A stretch of DNA of 64,000 nt from Saprospiraceae bacterium (GCA_022841345.1 JALHRR010000016.1:1-64000), one strand, 5' to 3'. Shown: positions 16,952-25,989, counted from the stretch's first letter. Numbers and translations: made by a program. The notes: generated from the sequence alone by a model not told the origin.

Positions 16952-17797
16952 TCACAGAATCAATTTAAACCTGACAGGTAGTGTATATCGAACAGTAACG
17001 GGCCGGCCATTTTGCTCGCCCGGTTCCCATGATGGCATAAGGTTTACTACATCTATGGCTGCCTGACCACAACCTCCTCCGATATCCCGGACCACCACAA
17101 TGTCTTTAATTTTACCTTTAGTATCCACGACAAACTGGACAACAACCACGCCTTCAATTCCGGTTTCGAGAGCCAATACAGGATAAACAATATTTTCTGC
17201 TATGAATCTCTGCAACTCATCATCTCCTCCTGGAAACTTGGGAAATTTCTGTACATAAGTAAATATTTCTTCTTTTTTGGGTGGTGGAGCTGGAGGTGGT
17301 GAGGGCTTGGGATGAGGAGCTGAGTCAGGCACCACAACGGGCTTGTAGTCAGCATGTATATCGCCCGAACCTTCCTGAGTCATTCTGCCCGGGTTGGCGG
17401 TTTTTAATTCACTTACAGTGGGGATCAGCTCCTCATCAAGTACCTGGTCATCCGGTTTCAGGGCAGGTTTTACATATTTTTGGGTGGCAACTTTAGGTGG
17501 CTCTAAAACTGCTTCTGCCGGTTTTTCATCTACCGGCAAAGGGGGAGGTGCCATTAAATCTGAATAGGGCGTGATTTCTACCTGAACTTGCACGATATCA
17601 TTCGCCTTTTCTTTATCGAATTTTTTTAATAATGAAGGTAAGATGTAGAATACTGTTGATAATCCCATTCCTAAAATTAAGCTTTTCAGCATATTACTGT
17701 TTACCTTTTTACGGTGGACATATGCCCCATATTCCTTGTTTTTACCGTAAAAGATAGATTGTTCGATTACCTGGTGCAAGTCTTTTTGCGTGGCCAT
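16952..17797 (-). CDS. TonB-family energy transducer
   Basis: 281 residues. An N-terminal cytoplasmic stretch (about 1-30, YGAYVHRKKVN) precedes one membrane helix (about 35-52), a proline-rich periplasmic spacer (PPPLPVDEKP, PKPSPPPAPPPKKEE) and the C-terminal TonB domain from about 195 (FPGGDDELQRFIAENIVYP to VRYTLPVRFKL). It carries proton-motive energy from ExbB/ExbD to outer-membrane receptors; a TonB-dependent receptor lies at 26.9-28.9 kb. It sits 2 bp downstream of exbD2. Confidence 0.93.
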   Translation of the reverse strand: MATQKDLHQVIEQSIFYGKNKEYGAYVHRKKVNSNMLKSLILGMGLSTVFYILPSLLKKFDKEKANDIVQVQVEITPYSDLMAPPPLPVDEKPAEAVLEPPKVATQKYVKPALKPDDQVLDEELIPTVSELKTANPGRMTQEGSGDIHADYKPVVVPDSAPHPKPSPPPAPPPKKEEIFTYVQKFPKFPGGDDELQRFIAENIVYPVLALETGIEGVVVVQFVVDTKGKIKDIVVVRDIGGGCGQAAIDVVNLMPSWEPGEQNGRPVTVRYTLPVRFKLIL

Positions 17798-17799
17798 AT

Positions 17800-18327
17800 T
17801 TATTTTAGATTGACGCCGGCTTCTGCCAGCAGTTGTTCTTCTTTGGGCCCGAACTGGTCGATGGCATAACGTTCAATTCTCGTGATATTCATTTCGTCGA
17901 TTAGTTCTATTAAATTTTCAAAGGAACTGTTCGGATGGGCTTTAATAATGATGATAGGTTTCTCTGTTGTTTTGCGGTGTTCGAGCAATACCGCTCTAAT
18001 TCCCGCAGCGCCATAAGTAGAGGACTTAGCAACCGCTTCGCTAAATCCCTGGTAATAAAACAACTCATTATCAGGCAAAGGAATCAGTGTGATGGCTCTT
18101 GATTCTTTTATTGTTAATACTTCAGTGGATTGGTCGTTTTCATCAGGTACGGGCATGACTAGTTCTATAGCTTTTGGCTTTAACATGGTGGTGGTCAGCA
18201 TGAAAAAAGTGAGCAACAAGAATGCCAAATCCACCATGGCATTCATATCCATGACGATCCCGGCATTTTTTGATTTTTTGTTTTGACGCGCCCTTTTAAT
18301 GGGGTTGTCCATTTCATCTTCCATCAT
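17800..18327 (-). CDS. ExbD/TolR-family protein (second copy)
   Basis: 175 residues: a basic cytoplasmic N-terminus, one membrane helix (about 30-50; MNAMVDLAFLLLTFFMLTTT) with the conserved Asp of the proton path in MVDLAFLLL, then a periplasmic domain. It overlaps the upstream exbD by 14 nt. Tandem ExbD genes in one operon are usual in Bacteroidota, and the two copies may form mixed dimers inside the ExbB ring. Confidence 0.93.
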   Translation of the reverse strand: MMEDEMDNPIKRARQNKKSKNAGIVMDMNAMVDLAFLLLTFFMLTTTMLKPKAIELVMPVPDENDQSTEVLTIKESRAITLIPLPDNELFYYQGFSEAVAKSSTYGAAGIRAVLLEHRKTTEKPIIIIKAHPNSSFENLIELIDEMNITRIERYAIDQFGPKEEQLLAEAGVNLK

Positions 18328-18925
18328 TGTCCAGTCTTTTTATATCTGTGACTAAATTAAATCTCAGGATGTTATTTTCAGTGAGTGTCTTGATGACATG
18401 ATCTACATGTTTATAGGGTGTGCCTTTGTCTGCTTTAATGGCTACCCGGGCTCTGGGTACGACAGTGCGGCCCAGTACCAACCAGTCTGCTAATTCATTG
18501 GAGAGCGAGTCCATTGGTAAGCCAGGTTGGAAGAACCGGCTTCGCTCATGAGGTGCCATGTTAAGAAATTCTTTCAGTTTCTCTCTGGGTACACCAAAGC
18601 CTGGAATCAAAGAAAAGGTAGTTCTCTGAGCTTCATCAAAGTCTAATTCATAGAGAGCAGCATATCGGTCCAGCCACATTATTCGTGCTTCCGAACTACT
18701 TAATCCGATGAAAGTCCGGCCGTCGACAGCAACTGAAATTGTGATCAGCCGATCATCAGGTAGATTAGCAGTGGTTACAGAACGGGGAACAACTACGCGA
18801 GCGGGCTCAGCAGTTTTAAAGGTACTTGCCAGCAGGAAGAAAGTCACCAACAAAAAGGCCATGTCCACCATTGGATTCATGTCCAATTGGGGAGAGGTGT
18901 GTCTGCTTATTCTATTGCTACTCAT
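18314..18925 (-). CDS. ExbD/TolR-family protein (first copy)
   Basis: 203 residues. One membrane helix follows SPQLDMNPMVDMAFLLVTFF with the essential Asp. The periplasmic domain is longer than usual, with an inserted segment of about 60 residues (about 85-145, including PGFGVPREKLKEFLNMAPHE) between the conserved strands and the final VAIKADKGTPYKHVDHVI. It overlaps exbB upstream by 8 nt and exbD2 downstream by 14 nt. Confidence 0.92.
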   Translation of the reverse strand: MSSNRISRHTSPQLDMNPMVDMAFLLVTFFLLASTFKTAEPARVVVPRSVTTANLPDDRLITISVAVDGRTFIGLSSSEARIMWLDRYAALYELDFDEAQRTTFSLIPGFGVPREKLKEFLNMAPHERSRFFQPGLPMDSLSNELADWLVLGRTVVPRARVAIKADKGTPYKHVDHVIKTLTENNILRFNLVTDIKRLDNDGR

Positions 18926-19718
18926 TTATGTCAAAAAATTTAATCTTCAAGCTGTGTATGATACTAAAAGTCGCCTCGTCAATAGCATATACAATGCGTT
19001 CGATCTTATTAACAAAATAATTGTAGAATACAATCGTCACTGCAGCAATGCTGATACCCAGCGCTGTTGTTACCAGGGCTTCTGATATACCACCCGCCAA
19101 TCCAACTGCATCCGGCTCTCCCAATTTTGAAAGCGCTGCAAATGCCTGGATCATCCCCGTAACCGTACCCAGCAGTCCTATCAAAGTAGCAATTTGAGCA
19201 ATAGTGGAAAGAATGAACATATTCATATTCAACAAAGGAATCTCCAGCTGAGTGGCTTCTTCCAGTTCTTTTTGTATCAGATAGATATCCTTTTGATCAG
19301 CTGATTCTGACTTTTTGTGCCGTAGATAGGTAGTTAGTCCCGTCTTGATAACGTTGGCTACCGCTCCTTTTTGTTTATCGCAATCAGCAATCATGCCTTC
19401 GATGTCATTCTTCACTAATCCGCGCTTGATTTTCATGATAAATTCGCTTAGATTCCCTCTTCCGGCACTATACTTTATGGCGATAAAACGCTCCACTACA
19501 TAAACAATCATTATTAGCTGAAAAGTAATCAACAAAATAACAAGCTGCCCGCCAGTATAGATTATGCCTAACCAATTGCCGCTCAGGGGTTCATTCTTTG
19601 CCAGTCCATCCTCAAAGTTATTGGGATTGCCCAAAATATTATGAAAGATGAAGTACGCCAATACAAGAGCTACCGGGATGACCACCAGGGCCATATTGAA
19701 TCGAAGATTTTTTAACAT
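18918..19718 (-). CDS. ExbB/MotA/TolQ-family proton channel
   Basis: 266 residues from the ATG at 19718; the frame extends to 19805 but those 29 residues are polar and atypical. Three membrane helices: about 10-30, 55-80 and a pair near 165-235. The family core reads NMFILSTIAQIATLIGLLGTVTGMIQAFAAL and LAGGISEALVTTALGISIA, with residues that line the ion path. It is the first gene of the exbB-exbD-exbD-tonB-small protein operon, all overlapping or within 2 bp. It powers TonB-dependent import. Confidence 0.93.
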   Translation of the reverse strand: MLKNLRFNMALVVIPVALVLAYFIFHNILGNPNNFEDGLAKNEPLSGNWLGIIYTGGQLVILLITFQLIMIVYVVERFIAIKYSAGRGNLSEFIMKIKRGLVKNDIEGMIADCDKQKGAVANVIKTGLTTYLRHKKSESADQKDIYLIQKELEEATQLEIPLLNMNMFILSTIAQIATLIGLLGTVTGMIQAFAALSKLGEPDAVGLAGGISEALVTTALGISIAAVTIVFYNYFVNKIERIVYAIDEATFSIIHSLKIKFFDINE

Positions 19719-20032
19719 GGTATAAGATGTATTATTTTGGATGTAAGTTAAAGGCACCGGATGGTGATTTTGATGACTTAGGTCATTTGTAGGGATGATA
19801 TCCAACTAACTTTTGAAAAATCCGGAACAGTTTTTTGAATTACACAGGGGCGTAGAGCCGATAATGTGTGAATCATTGAAGGGAGTAAATGGCAATATTT
19901 TGCCGGTAAGTTTATTGGATTCTTTTTTTAGGTTATTAACTATCCGGGATGAGTACCCAATTTGATTCCGATAAACTCCAGCCACAGGGTGAGAAGAATT
20001 TTTATTTAAACCAAGGAAAAAAAACGAGGTAG

Positions 20033-20779
20033 CTACGTTTTTATCATTTTCCTTGTAGCATGCCTGATAATCCAGAGCGTGTGAAGATTATCTGACTGTT
20101 TCCATGAATGGATAAGCCGGAATGCAGCTTCGGGATTGACTTTTATATAATCTGTAATGTGGTTGGCTACAGATTTTTTAACGAATTTGATGGGGTCCTC
20201 CTTCAGGAGTTCCAGGATTTCAAATACCGGATTTGGATTTTCAATGAATATATCCAGCTTGGAAGCCCAGGGCAGTTTCGGTCGCAATCCCTCAGATGCC
20301 AATCTTCTCAGGTGAAAGTTTTCTGACTGAGCCCAGATTTTCATTTGCTGTAAAACTTGTTCCGGATACTTTCGCACAAATGGTCGGATCGCATATTCAC
20401 CGGTGTTTCTTTTAGTATGTTCTTCGATGGCATTCATTGAGATATCAAAAGACTCAAGACCATATTTTTCTATAAATTTTCCAATAGGCATCAACCAGTA
20501 GTAATTAGTAAACATGCCGGTTTCCTGAGGATTTTCAGGTCCCATTATACCTGTGAGAATATTAATTGCCTTTTCATAATCTAATGGCAGTAATTCTTGC
20601 AGCTTATCGGCAATCAGTTCTACTCTTTGAGTTAAAGTCAGATCTCCACAATGATCTTTTACTTCAGAAATAAATTTTCTTTGGTTAAACGCAGGATAGA
20701 CCTCCATGATCTTATCCGACAACAGACCAGCGAGATTGGCACCAAAAAATTCAGTGAGTTTGGGTGTTTTTTCTTCCAT
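20033..20779 (-). CDS. DNA alkylation repair protein (AlkC/AlkD-like HEAT protein)
   Basis: 248 residues from MEEKTPKLTEFFG; the frame could start 24 bases earlier. All-helical HEAT-like repeats with the family landmarks YWLMPIGKFIEKYGL, RPFVRKYPEQVL, LRRLASEGLRPKLPWA and FVKKSVANHITDY. AlkC/AlkD proteins remove alkylated bases, mainly 3-methyladenine, without base flipping. RPKLPW favours the AlkC side. Cytoplasmic, single gene. Confidence 0.85.
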   Translation of the reverse strand: MEEKTPKLTEFFGANLAGLLSDKIMEVYPAFNQRKFISEVKDHCGDLTLTQRVELIADKLQELLPLDYEKAINILTGIMGPENPQETGMFTNYYWLMPIGKFIEKYGLESFDISMNAIEEHTKRNTGEYAIRPFVRKYPEQVLQQMKIWAQSENFHLRRLASEGLRPKLPWASKLDIFIENPNPVFEILELLKEDPIKFVKKSVANHITDYIKVNPEAAFRLIHSWKQSDNLHTLWIIRHATRKMIKT

Positions 20780-20812
20780 TTCAAGTAAATGAAAAATAAA
20801 CATACAAATTAC

Positions 20813-21367
20813 TCAAATTCTAACCCCTATTTTCAGCAAAATTCCTGAGTTAATATCACCACTAAATAATCGCTGGCTGAAAGCTTTAAGTCCTACAATA
20901 AAAACTGGATTTATATTTATTGAGTTTTCAAGAATGAGGTTTAATCCAAATGTGTTCCAGGACTCTTTGATATATAAATTTGCAGGAGCCGTTGCAGTAA
21001 GAATTTCTTGATAAAAAGATATTTCTTCAATTCCTGCGTAACAGAGTCCTGATCCAATTCTGAAATCAATATTTCTATTGTTACCAAATGGTGAAAGGAA
21101 AGCATCCAGATTTGTGGCAAATATGGTAGCTTTTGTGTCTCGGTCTGAATAACTTTTACCGGCCAATAATGAAATTGAGCTGGAGAAATAAGGCGAAAAT
21201 CTGTAATTGATTTCATTTTCAATATTCATAGCAAAAAGGTCTCCAGAGCCCAAAAATGAAATCCCTGAACCCAGCCTGATGTCAAATTTTGATAAGCTGG
21301 CTTGTGAGAAAGTGTCACTGAAAATGAAAAGGCTGAATAGAAAAACAATGGATTGTTTTGAGAACAT
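20813..21367 (-). CDS. Putative outer-membrane beta-barrel protein
   Basis: 184 residues from MFSKQSIVFLFSLFIFSDTF; an ATG 21 bases earlier is possible. A signal peptide ends near FSQ, followed by alternating amphipathic strands (DIRLGSGISFLGSG, NYRFSPYFSSSISLLAG, FGLNLILENSININPVFIVG) and a terminal strand GILLKIGVRI. It looks like a small 8-stranded barrel of the Bacteroidota outer membrane. Function unknown. It ends 34 bp before the repair gene on the same strand. Confidence 0.65.
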   Translation of the reverse strand: MFSKQSIVFLFSLFIFSDTFSQASLSKFDIRLGSGISFLGSGDLFAMNIENEINYRFSPYFSSSISLLAGKSYSDRDTKATIFATNLDAFLSPFGNNRNIDFRIGSGLCYAGIEEISFYQEILTATAPANLYIKESWNTFGLNLILENSININPVFIVGLKAFSQRLFSGDINSGILLKIGVRI

Positions 21368-21482
21368 GTAGTTTTTATTTGTTGGCAATCATTAAATTGC
21401 AAATTAACAACTTGTAGTATCTTTTAAGCCGCACTTAACATTCTGCATGTAATAAAAAAGAAATCGACCTCGTTCTGTGCAC

Positions 21483-22064
21483 ATGTTAAAACAAATTATA
21501 TTTAAAATGAACCTTGTCCTGTTGGTTACGGGACTATTTTCAGTTGCTCTTTCTGCACAGGAAATATTGTGTGAATATGCAGGAAGAAGTAATGTGAAAA
21601 CAATTACACTGAGTGAGGCTCCAAAAGGAGCAGATGACAGAATCAATGAAATACTGAATGTGGTGGGATTGAGCGGAAACTTCAATGTAAAGGTTGCGAA
21701 TATTAACAATGCAGCGGCAATGATATATGGTTCACAGAGGTATGTACTTTTTAATCCGCAGTATATGCAGGCGGTATACAAAAGAGCAGGTACAAAATGG
21801 ACTACCTACAGCATACTGGCCCATGAAATTGGGCATCATCTGAATGGACATACGCTCGGCAGCAAAAAAACTGCTCATGAATGTGAACTGGAAGCAGATG
21901 AATTTTCGGGATTTGTGCTGGGGAAATTAGGTGCTACACAAGAGGAGGCAATGTTGGCAATTGCTATCAGCGGTACCAGTAGCCCAACCCATACGCATCC
22001 TGACAAAGGAACGCGGATGAAAGCCATTGCCATGGGCTGGAATCGTGCCAGAACTCAGCCCTGA
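21483..22064 (+). CDS. Secreted M48-type zinc metalloprotease
   Basis: 193 residues from ATG 21483 (a GTG at 21477 is in frame). A signal peptide ends at LSAQ. The zinc site is explicit: HEIGH at 114-118 and the third ligand in ELEAD (135-139), spaced as in M48 peptidases. No membrane helices follow, so it is a small soluble periplasmic form. Its end overlaps the convergent VOC gene by 10 nt. Substrate unknown. Confidence 0.85.
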   Translation: MLKQIIFKMNLVLLVTGLFSVALSAQEILCEYAGRSNVKTITLSEAPKGADDRINEILNVVGLSGNFNVKVANINNAAAMIYGSQRYVLFNPQYMQAVYKRAGTKWTTYSILAHEIGHHLNGHTLGSKKTAHECELEADEFSGFVLGKLGATQEEAMLAIAISGTSSPTHTHPDKGTRMKAIAMGWNRARTQP

Positions 22065-22549
22065 TTGATTTCCTGAAGAAGATTATTAAGATCCAGGGCT
22101 TTAGTGTACATGTTCAATGTGCCGTCTTCAAATGCCGGCCATTGATCATGTGCTTTATCCCAGTACAATTCTACACCATTGCCATCAGGGTCGTCGAGGT
22201 ATAATGCTTCTGATACGCCATGATCGCTTGCTCCGGTCAGCGGATATTTTTCATCGAGCAGTCTTTGTAATATGATGGCAAGATCTTTCCTTGTAGGATA
22301 TAGGATAGCAGTATGAAATAATCCTACACTCTGTCTGGGGGCTGGAGGAGCATTTTTGCTGTACCAGGTATTGAGTCCGATATGATGATGATAGCCACCG
22401 GCTGAAATAAAAGCTGCCTGATCTCCATACATCATTGTAACTTCAAAACCGAGCAGGTCTCTGTAGAATTTCAGAGATCTTTCAAGATCAGCTACTTTAA
22501 GGTGTACGTGGCCGATTCGGGTTTGGGCGGGGATTGTGTATGGTTGCAT
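22055..22549 (-). CDS. VOC-fold dioxygenase/glyoxalase family protein
   Basis: 164 residues. GHVHLKVADLERSLKFYRDLLGFEV, the His-rich YHHHIGLNTW, VGLFHTAILYPTRKDL and the closing DPDGNGVELYWD are the extradiol dioxygenase-type VOC module. Candidate metal ligands are the His of GHVHLK, a His of the second strand and the Glu of GVELYWD. It may act as a catechol-type dioxygenase (CatE-like) or glyoxalase; neighbours do not help. The upstream region contains a composite hairpin repeat. Confidence 0.88.
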   Translation of the reverse strand: MQPYTIPAQTRIGHVHLKVADLERSLKFYRDLLGFEVTMMYGDQAAFISAGGYHHHIGLNTWYSKNAPPAPRQSVGLFHTAILYPTRKDLAIILQRLLDEKYPLTGASDHGVSEALYLDDPDGNGVELYWDKAHDQWPAFEDGTLNMYTKALDLNNLLQEINQG

Positions 22550-22597
22550 AATTGAAGGAAATTAACGCATTTAGTGTGCGATTTGAAAAGAGATTGT

Positions 22598-22712
22598 TTT
22601 GTCACCGTTTTTGCATTTAGAGCAAAAACAGCGCCAAAACAACTGGTTTTTAACATTTTTACCCCGGATTTGCATACGGGGCTATACTTGGTAAACCCCT
22701 TTCAGGGGTTTT
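22598..22712. repeat. Composite hairpin repeat, copy 1
   Basis: GTTTTTGC pairs with GCAAAAAC inside a conserved frame TTTTGTCAC...AGCGCCAAAACA (about 22602-22642), then CCCCGG/CGGGG (about 22662-22682), the phrase TTGGTAAACCC and a terminator-like AAACCCCT-TTC-AGGGGTTT (22693-22711) followed by T's. The same elements in the same order recur at 28951-29146. Read on the minus strand, the first hairpin is followed by GGTGAC, the separator word of the arrays at 9.0 and 44.3 kb. Both copies lie upstream of a minus-strand gene. Confidence 0.7.
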
Positions 22713-22750
22713 TCCCGGGGTAATTGAACAGCGTAGTTTTTCTCCACTTC

Positions 22751-23629
22751 TTATCTATAAGTTGGATAGGGGATAAAATCATCTTCCTCACCTTTTATTT
22801 TTTCAAATTTTCTATCTATCCATTTTTGCTTTGCTGCTTCAATCAAGGATTTGTCAGAGGCGACGAAATTCCAGTCGATGAAGCGCTCTTCAGGAAATGC
22901 TTCTCCACCAAAAATATAAATGGTGCTGTTTTCGTGAATGATAAATTCACACAATGAACTGTCAGTAGCAACTAATAATTGTTTGGGGCCATACACATTT
23001 CCATCACTTTCTATGGAGCCTTCGAGGATGTATAAACCCGATTCACCGTAGAGGTCTTTACCGATATTCACAGTTCGCCTGCTTTTGCTATTGATCTCAA
23101 TCATATATAAAGGGCTGTAAACAGGGACTGCGGATTTGTGTCCAAATGCATTTCCTGCGACCAGTTTGAATTCTAAATCTCCTTCATTCCAGGCAGGAAT
23201 TTCTTCTTTGGAAATGTGGTAAAACTCGGGTTCCATTTGTTCAAGATGTTTGGGAAGCGCTACCCAAATTTGTAAACCGTGCATCTTAAGCGCTGAATCG
23301 CGGAGATATTCGGGAGTCCTTTCTGAGTGAACGATCCCCTTTCCCGCAGTCATCCAGTTGACAGCGCCGGGTTTTATTTCGACTTCATTCCCCAGAGTGT
23401 CCCGATGCATGATACTTCCTTCAAAAAGAAATGTCAGGGTAGAAAGTCCAATATGAGGATGCGGCAGGATATCAAAATTTTCTCTTTTATTCATTTCGAC
23501 AGGCCCCATATGATCTATGTAAATGAAAGGACCGACCATTCTTTTTTGGCGGAAGGGGAGTAGTCTTCCAACCATGAAACTGCCGATTTTTGTGGCTCGT
23601 TCTTCTATAATTAGTTGGATATTTGACAT
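22751..23629 (-). CDS. Pirin-family cupin protein
   Basis: 292 residues, full length for pirins. The N-terminal cupin holds the metal site: His57 and His59 in LPHPHIGLSTLTFLFEG, His101 and Glu103 in AGKGIVHSER. The C-terminal cupin (about 170-270) lacks a metal set, as usual. Bacterial pirins include quercetinases and redox regulators; which applies is not clear. It is preceded by a stretch of 104-bp tandem repeats. Confidence 0.92.
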   Translation of the reverse strand: MSNIQLIIEERATKIGSFMVGRLLPFRQKRMVGPFIYIDHMGPVEMNKRENFDILPHPHIGLSTLTFLFEGSIMHRDTLGNEVEIKPGAVNWMTAGKGIVHSERTPEYLRDSALKMHGLQIWVALPKHLEQMEPEFYHISKEEIPAWNEGDLEFKLVAGNAFGHKSAVPVYSPLYMIEINSKSRRTVNIGKDLYGESGLYILEGSIESDGNVYGPKQLLVATDSSLCEFIIHENSTIYIFGGEAFPEERFIDWNFVASDKSLIEAAKQKWIDRKFEKIKGEEDDFIPYPTYR

Positions 23630-23689
23630 ATCATAAGCGTTTTAATAAGGTATCCAATTTAAATAAAATAATCGAAAGGATTGTTTTGG

Positions 23690-24048
23690 GTAAAGTTTTT
23701 AAATGGTTCTGCCAATTTATTGGCAGAGTCCTGGAGCTGGAAGAGAGTATTAAATGTGTTATTTAGGAGCAAATGAGTAAAGAGCTTGCTAATGAATTAG
23801 CAAAACCAAAAGAAAGTCAATTTAAAGGCAGTCCAGCAGCCGGGTAAAAAGCTGAATCTGAGTAATATGGAGCAATGAAGTAGAGCGCTTGCTAATAAAT
23901 TAGCAAGACCAAAAGAAAGTCAATTTAAAGACAGAGTCCTGGAGCCGGTAGAGAGTATTAATTGTGTTATTTCGGAGCGTATGAGTCAGAAGCTTGCTAA
24001 TAAATTAGCAAGACCAAATAAGAGTCCACAAGCCGGTAGAGGAATGTA
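23690..24048. repeat. About 3.3 tandem copies of a 104-bp repeat with hairpin
   Basis: CTTGCTAAT(A/G)AATTAGCAA hairpins start at 23785, 23888 and 23993, i.e. 103 and 105 bp apart. Between them recur ACCAAAAGAAAGTCAATTTA (23804 and 23909 regions), GAGTCCTGGAGC (about 23729 and 23934), GAGAGTATTAA and TGTGTTATTT. A leading partial copy has CTGCCAAT-TTA-TTGGCAG, the same hairpin with different bases. There is no reading frame through the tract. It lies between the DinB and pirin genes, both on the minus strand. Confidence 0.75.
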
Positions 24049-24055
24049 ATTTATA

Positions 24056-24523
24056 TCACTGTTGATCCAGGATTTTCTTAATGATAACAATCTGCCCTAA
24101 ATGATAATGAGTGTGTTCAATCATACCTTGTATGTTCCGGATATAATTTCCGTATTTTGAATCAACGAAGATTTCCCATAAACGTTCTTCAGGAAGTTGC
24201 CCGATGAGGCTGACGAGGTGCTCACCGTCTTTATAAATTTGATTGCGAAAATTGTCCCAGTCTTCCTGTGATTGAATTGGAGGGTGGTCCCAGCTGAATT
24301 CATCTTTTGAATCTAGTGGTTTTCCCTCCAGCACTTTTATCTGGCTTAGCACATAATAATTAATATGATTGGCGAGTCTGGCGATGGTATTCAATGAATA
24401 AATTTGCATTGTAGCCTGTTCCCAGCTGACTGTATCCAGATGTTCTCTGAGATGGGCCCAGGTCCAGTTTTTTCCGAAGTATGCTTCTGTTAAGTGTTTG
24501 GCAAGGTGCTGTGGTAAATTCAT
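24056..24523 (-). CDS. DinB-family (DUF1572-like) protein
   Basis: 155 residues from MNLPQHLAKHL; an ATG 18 bases upstream is also in frame. A four-helix DinB fold with the three metal His expected in this superfamily: ANHINYY in the first half and EHTHYHLGQI near the end. WTWAHLREHL and LPEERLWEIF are typical. Members are thiol transferases or metal-dependent enzymes of uncertain substrate. Cytoplasmic. No link to DNA damage is evident from context. Confidence 0.85.
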   Translation of the reverse strand: MNLPQHLAKHLTEAYFGKNWTWAHLREHLDTVSWEQATMQIYSLNTIARLANHINYYVLSQIKVLEGKPLDSKDEFSWDHPPIQSQEDWDNFRNQIYKDGEHLVSLIGQLPEERLWEIFVDSKYGNYIRNIQGMIEHTHYHLGQIVIIKKILDQQ

Positions 24524-24600
24524 TGTCGGATTTTTATTCAAAAATAATGCTATTTTCTGATTTGCCTAACAATGTGAAACCGGACTTAATCTTGATATTT

Positions 24601-25566
24601 TCATGAATTCAAATACGAAAATATGCTTAAATACTGAGCAAGTGGGATGATGATCTGATATATAAATTGCTCATGAAATAGCATAAAAACAGGTAAAATC
24701 AGACAAGCCAAAACCCAAAATTTTTTTAAAACCGGATGGGTCAATTTGCTCAAAAAACGTTTTTCAATAACCACGATTAAAAATGCCTGCAAGAAAAAAT
24801 ATAGTAACGGCTTACCATAACCACTGTTAACCGGTAAACTAATCGCCAGTTCATGCAGTAAACCTGAAAAAATAAAAGAAGCCCAAAAAGCTGTTTTGTT
24901 TCCGAATAGTTTTTTCAGAGGTCGTAAAACGGCTATTGTTGTCAGTTCTACAAAAGCAACATTCCAGCGTTTGCCCCAAAATTCATCCAGAGATTTTGAT
25001 CTTATCGGATCTTTGAATAACAAGGTCACCGGTACTCCAAGGTATCTTAAATTTCCGGCAGCAATCTGCAATACACCAAAATGTAAAATGAGACTTAATG
25101 CAATTAAATAAGATAAGTGCAGGAAGTAATCATATCTACCATTCGGAATATTTGCATAAAGGAAATCCATACCAGCAATCAACAAAAGACCTATGAGAAT
25201 TCTAGAAGCACCAATTTTTAAATAGCCAGAAAAATCATCTAAGGATTTTGATGGAAATTGCCTGAATGGCAATGGATTCATTCCAAACCAGAGATAACAG
25301 AACACAAGCCATTGAGAGAAATTTAATTGTTTATCTTTTCCTAAATGATTGTGCGCTACTACTATTTTTAAAGACAAAAATGTACTTGTAATGTACAAAA
25401 GCATCAAAACCAATGGAGCGCTCTGTATATATAAGAAGATGAAGAGAATGAAAGCAGTAGTCATCAGCCATCCTGCAATAGCTGGATTAAATACTTTGTT
25501 TTTTAATATCAGGTATCCAAATACTGGTATACAGGAAATAAGAATAATTACAATTAAAAAAGTCAC
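24601..25566 (-). CDS. MBOAT / wax-synthase-like membrane acyltransferase
   Basis: 321 residues with about eight membrane helices. Motifs of the wax synthase/MBOAT group: SLDEFWGKRWNVAFVELTT, where family members have FWGRRWN, and the catalytic His in FIFSGLLHELAISLPV. It would transfer a fatty acyl group to an alcohol, making wax ester-like or acylated lipids at the inner membrane. The small membrane protein 25570-25989 precedes it by 3 bp and is probably co-translated. Confidence 0.85.
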   Translation of the reverse strand: MTFLIVIILISCIPVFGYLILKNKVFNPAIAGWLMTTAFILFIFLYIQSAPLVLMLLYITSTFLSLKIVVAHNHLGKDKQLNFSQWLVFCYLWFGMNPLPFRQFPSKSLDDFSGYLKIGASRILIGLLLIAGMDFLYANIPNGRYDYFLHLSYLIALSLILHFGVLQIAAGNLRYLGVPVTLLFKDPIRSKSLDEFWGKRWNVAFVELTTIAVLRPLKKLFGNKTAFWASFIFSGLLHELAISLPVNSGYGKPLLYFFLQAFLIVVIEKRFLSKLTHPVLKKFWVLACLILPVFMLFHEQFIYQIIIPLAQYLSIFSYLNS

Positions 25567-25569
25567 AAT

Positions 25570-25989
25570 TTAAAAATGGTTTGAATAGGTAACCCAGCCA
25601 TAGACCACTGTAAAAAATACAAAGAGTAAAACCAGAGCTAATTCTCCCAGTTTATAAATTAGTCCCTGAGATGCAGACTTGGTATCAAAATAAAAAAACT
25701 GGATAAGAATTCTGCTTAGCCAGTACAAAAAAATGAATGCTGAAATGGATTTGGAAAAGAAAGTTTTTTCCAGAAAAGCTGCTGCACCGAAAATTGAAAT
25801 CAGTCCAAAAAATAAATTTATGCACAAAATATATGCTGCATAAGTCCAGAATATCTGAGCATTAATTTTAGATAAATGTAGTAGCTCGGATTTCCAGTTT
25901 AATAATTTTGGAATAAATAAACTACCCAGGCATAGTGCAACCTGAAGGTAACCGGCCAGTTTTATCAGGACAAGAATATAAGTGTCCAT
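25570..25989 (-). CDS. Four-helix membrane protein, partner of the MBOAT gene
   Basis: 139 residues with four hydrophobic helices (about 7-25, 45-67, 73-92, 110-133). No domain recognised. It ends 3 bp before the MBOAT-like acyltransferase start on the same strand, so the two are very likely one operon and may form one membrane complex; this is inference from spacing only. Confidence 0.65.
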   Translation of the reverse strand: MDTYILVLIKLAGYLQVALCLGSLFIPKLLNWKSELLHLSKINAQIFWTYAAYILCINLFFGLISIFGAAAFLEKTFFSKSISAFIFLYWLSRILIQFFYFDTKSASQGLIYKLGELALVLLFVFFTVVYGWVTYSNHF

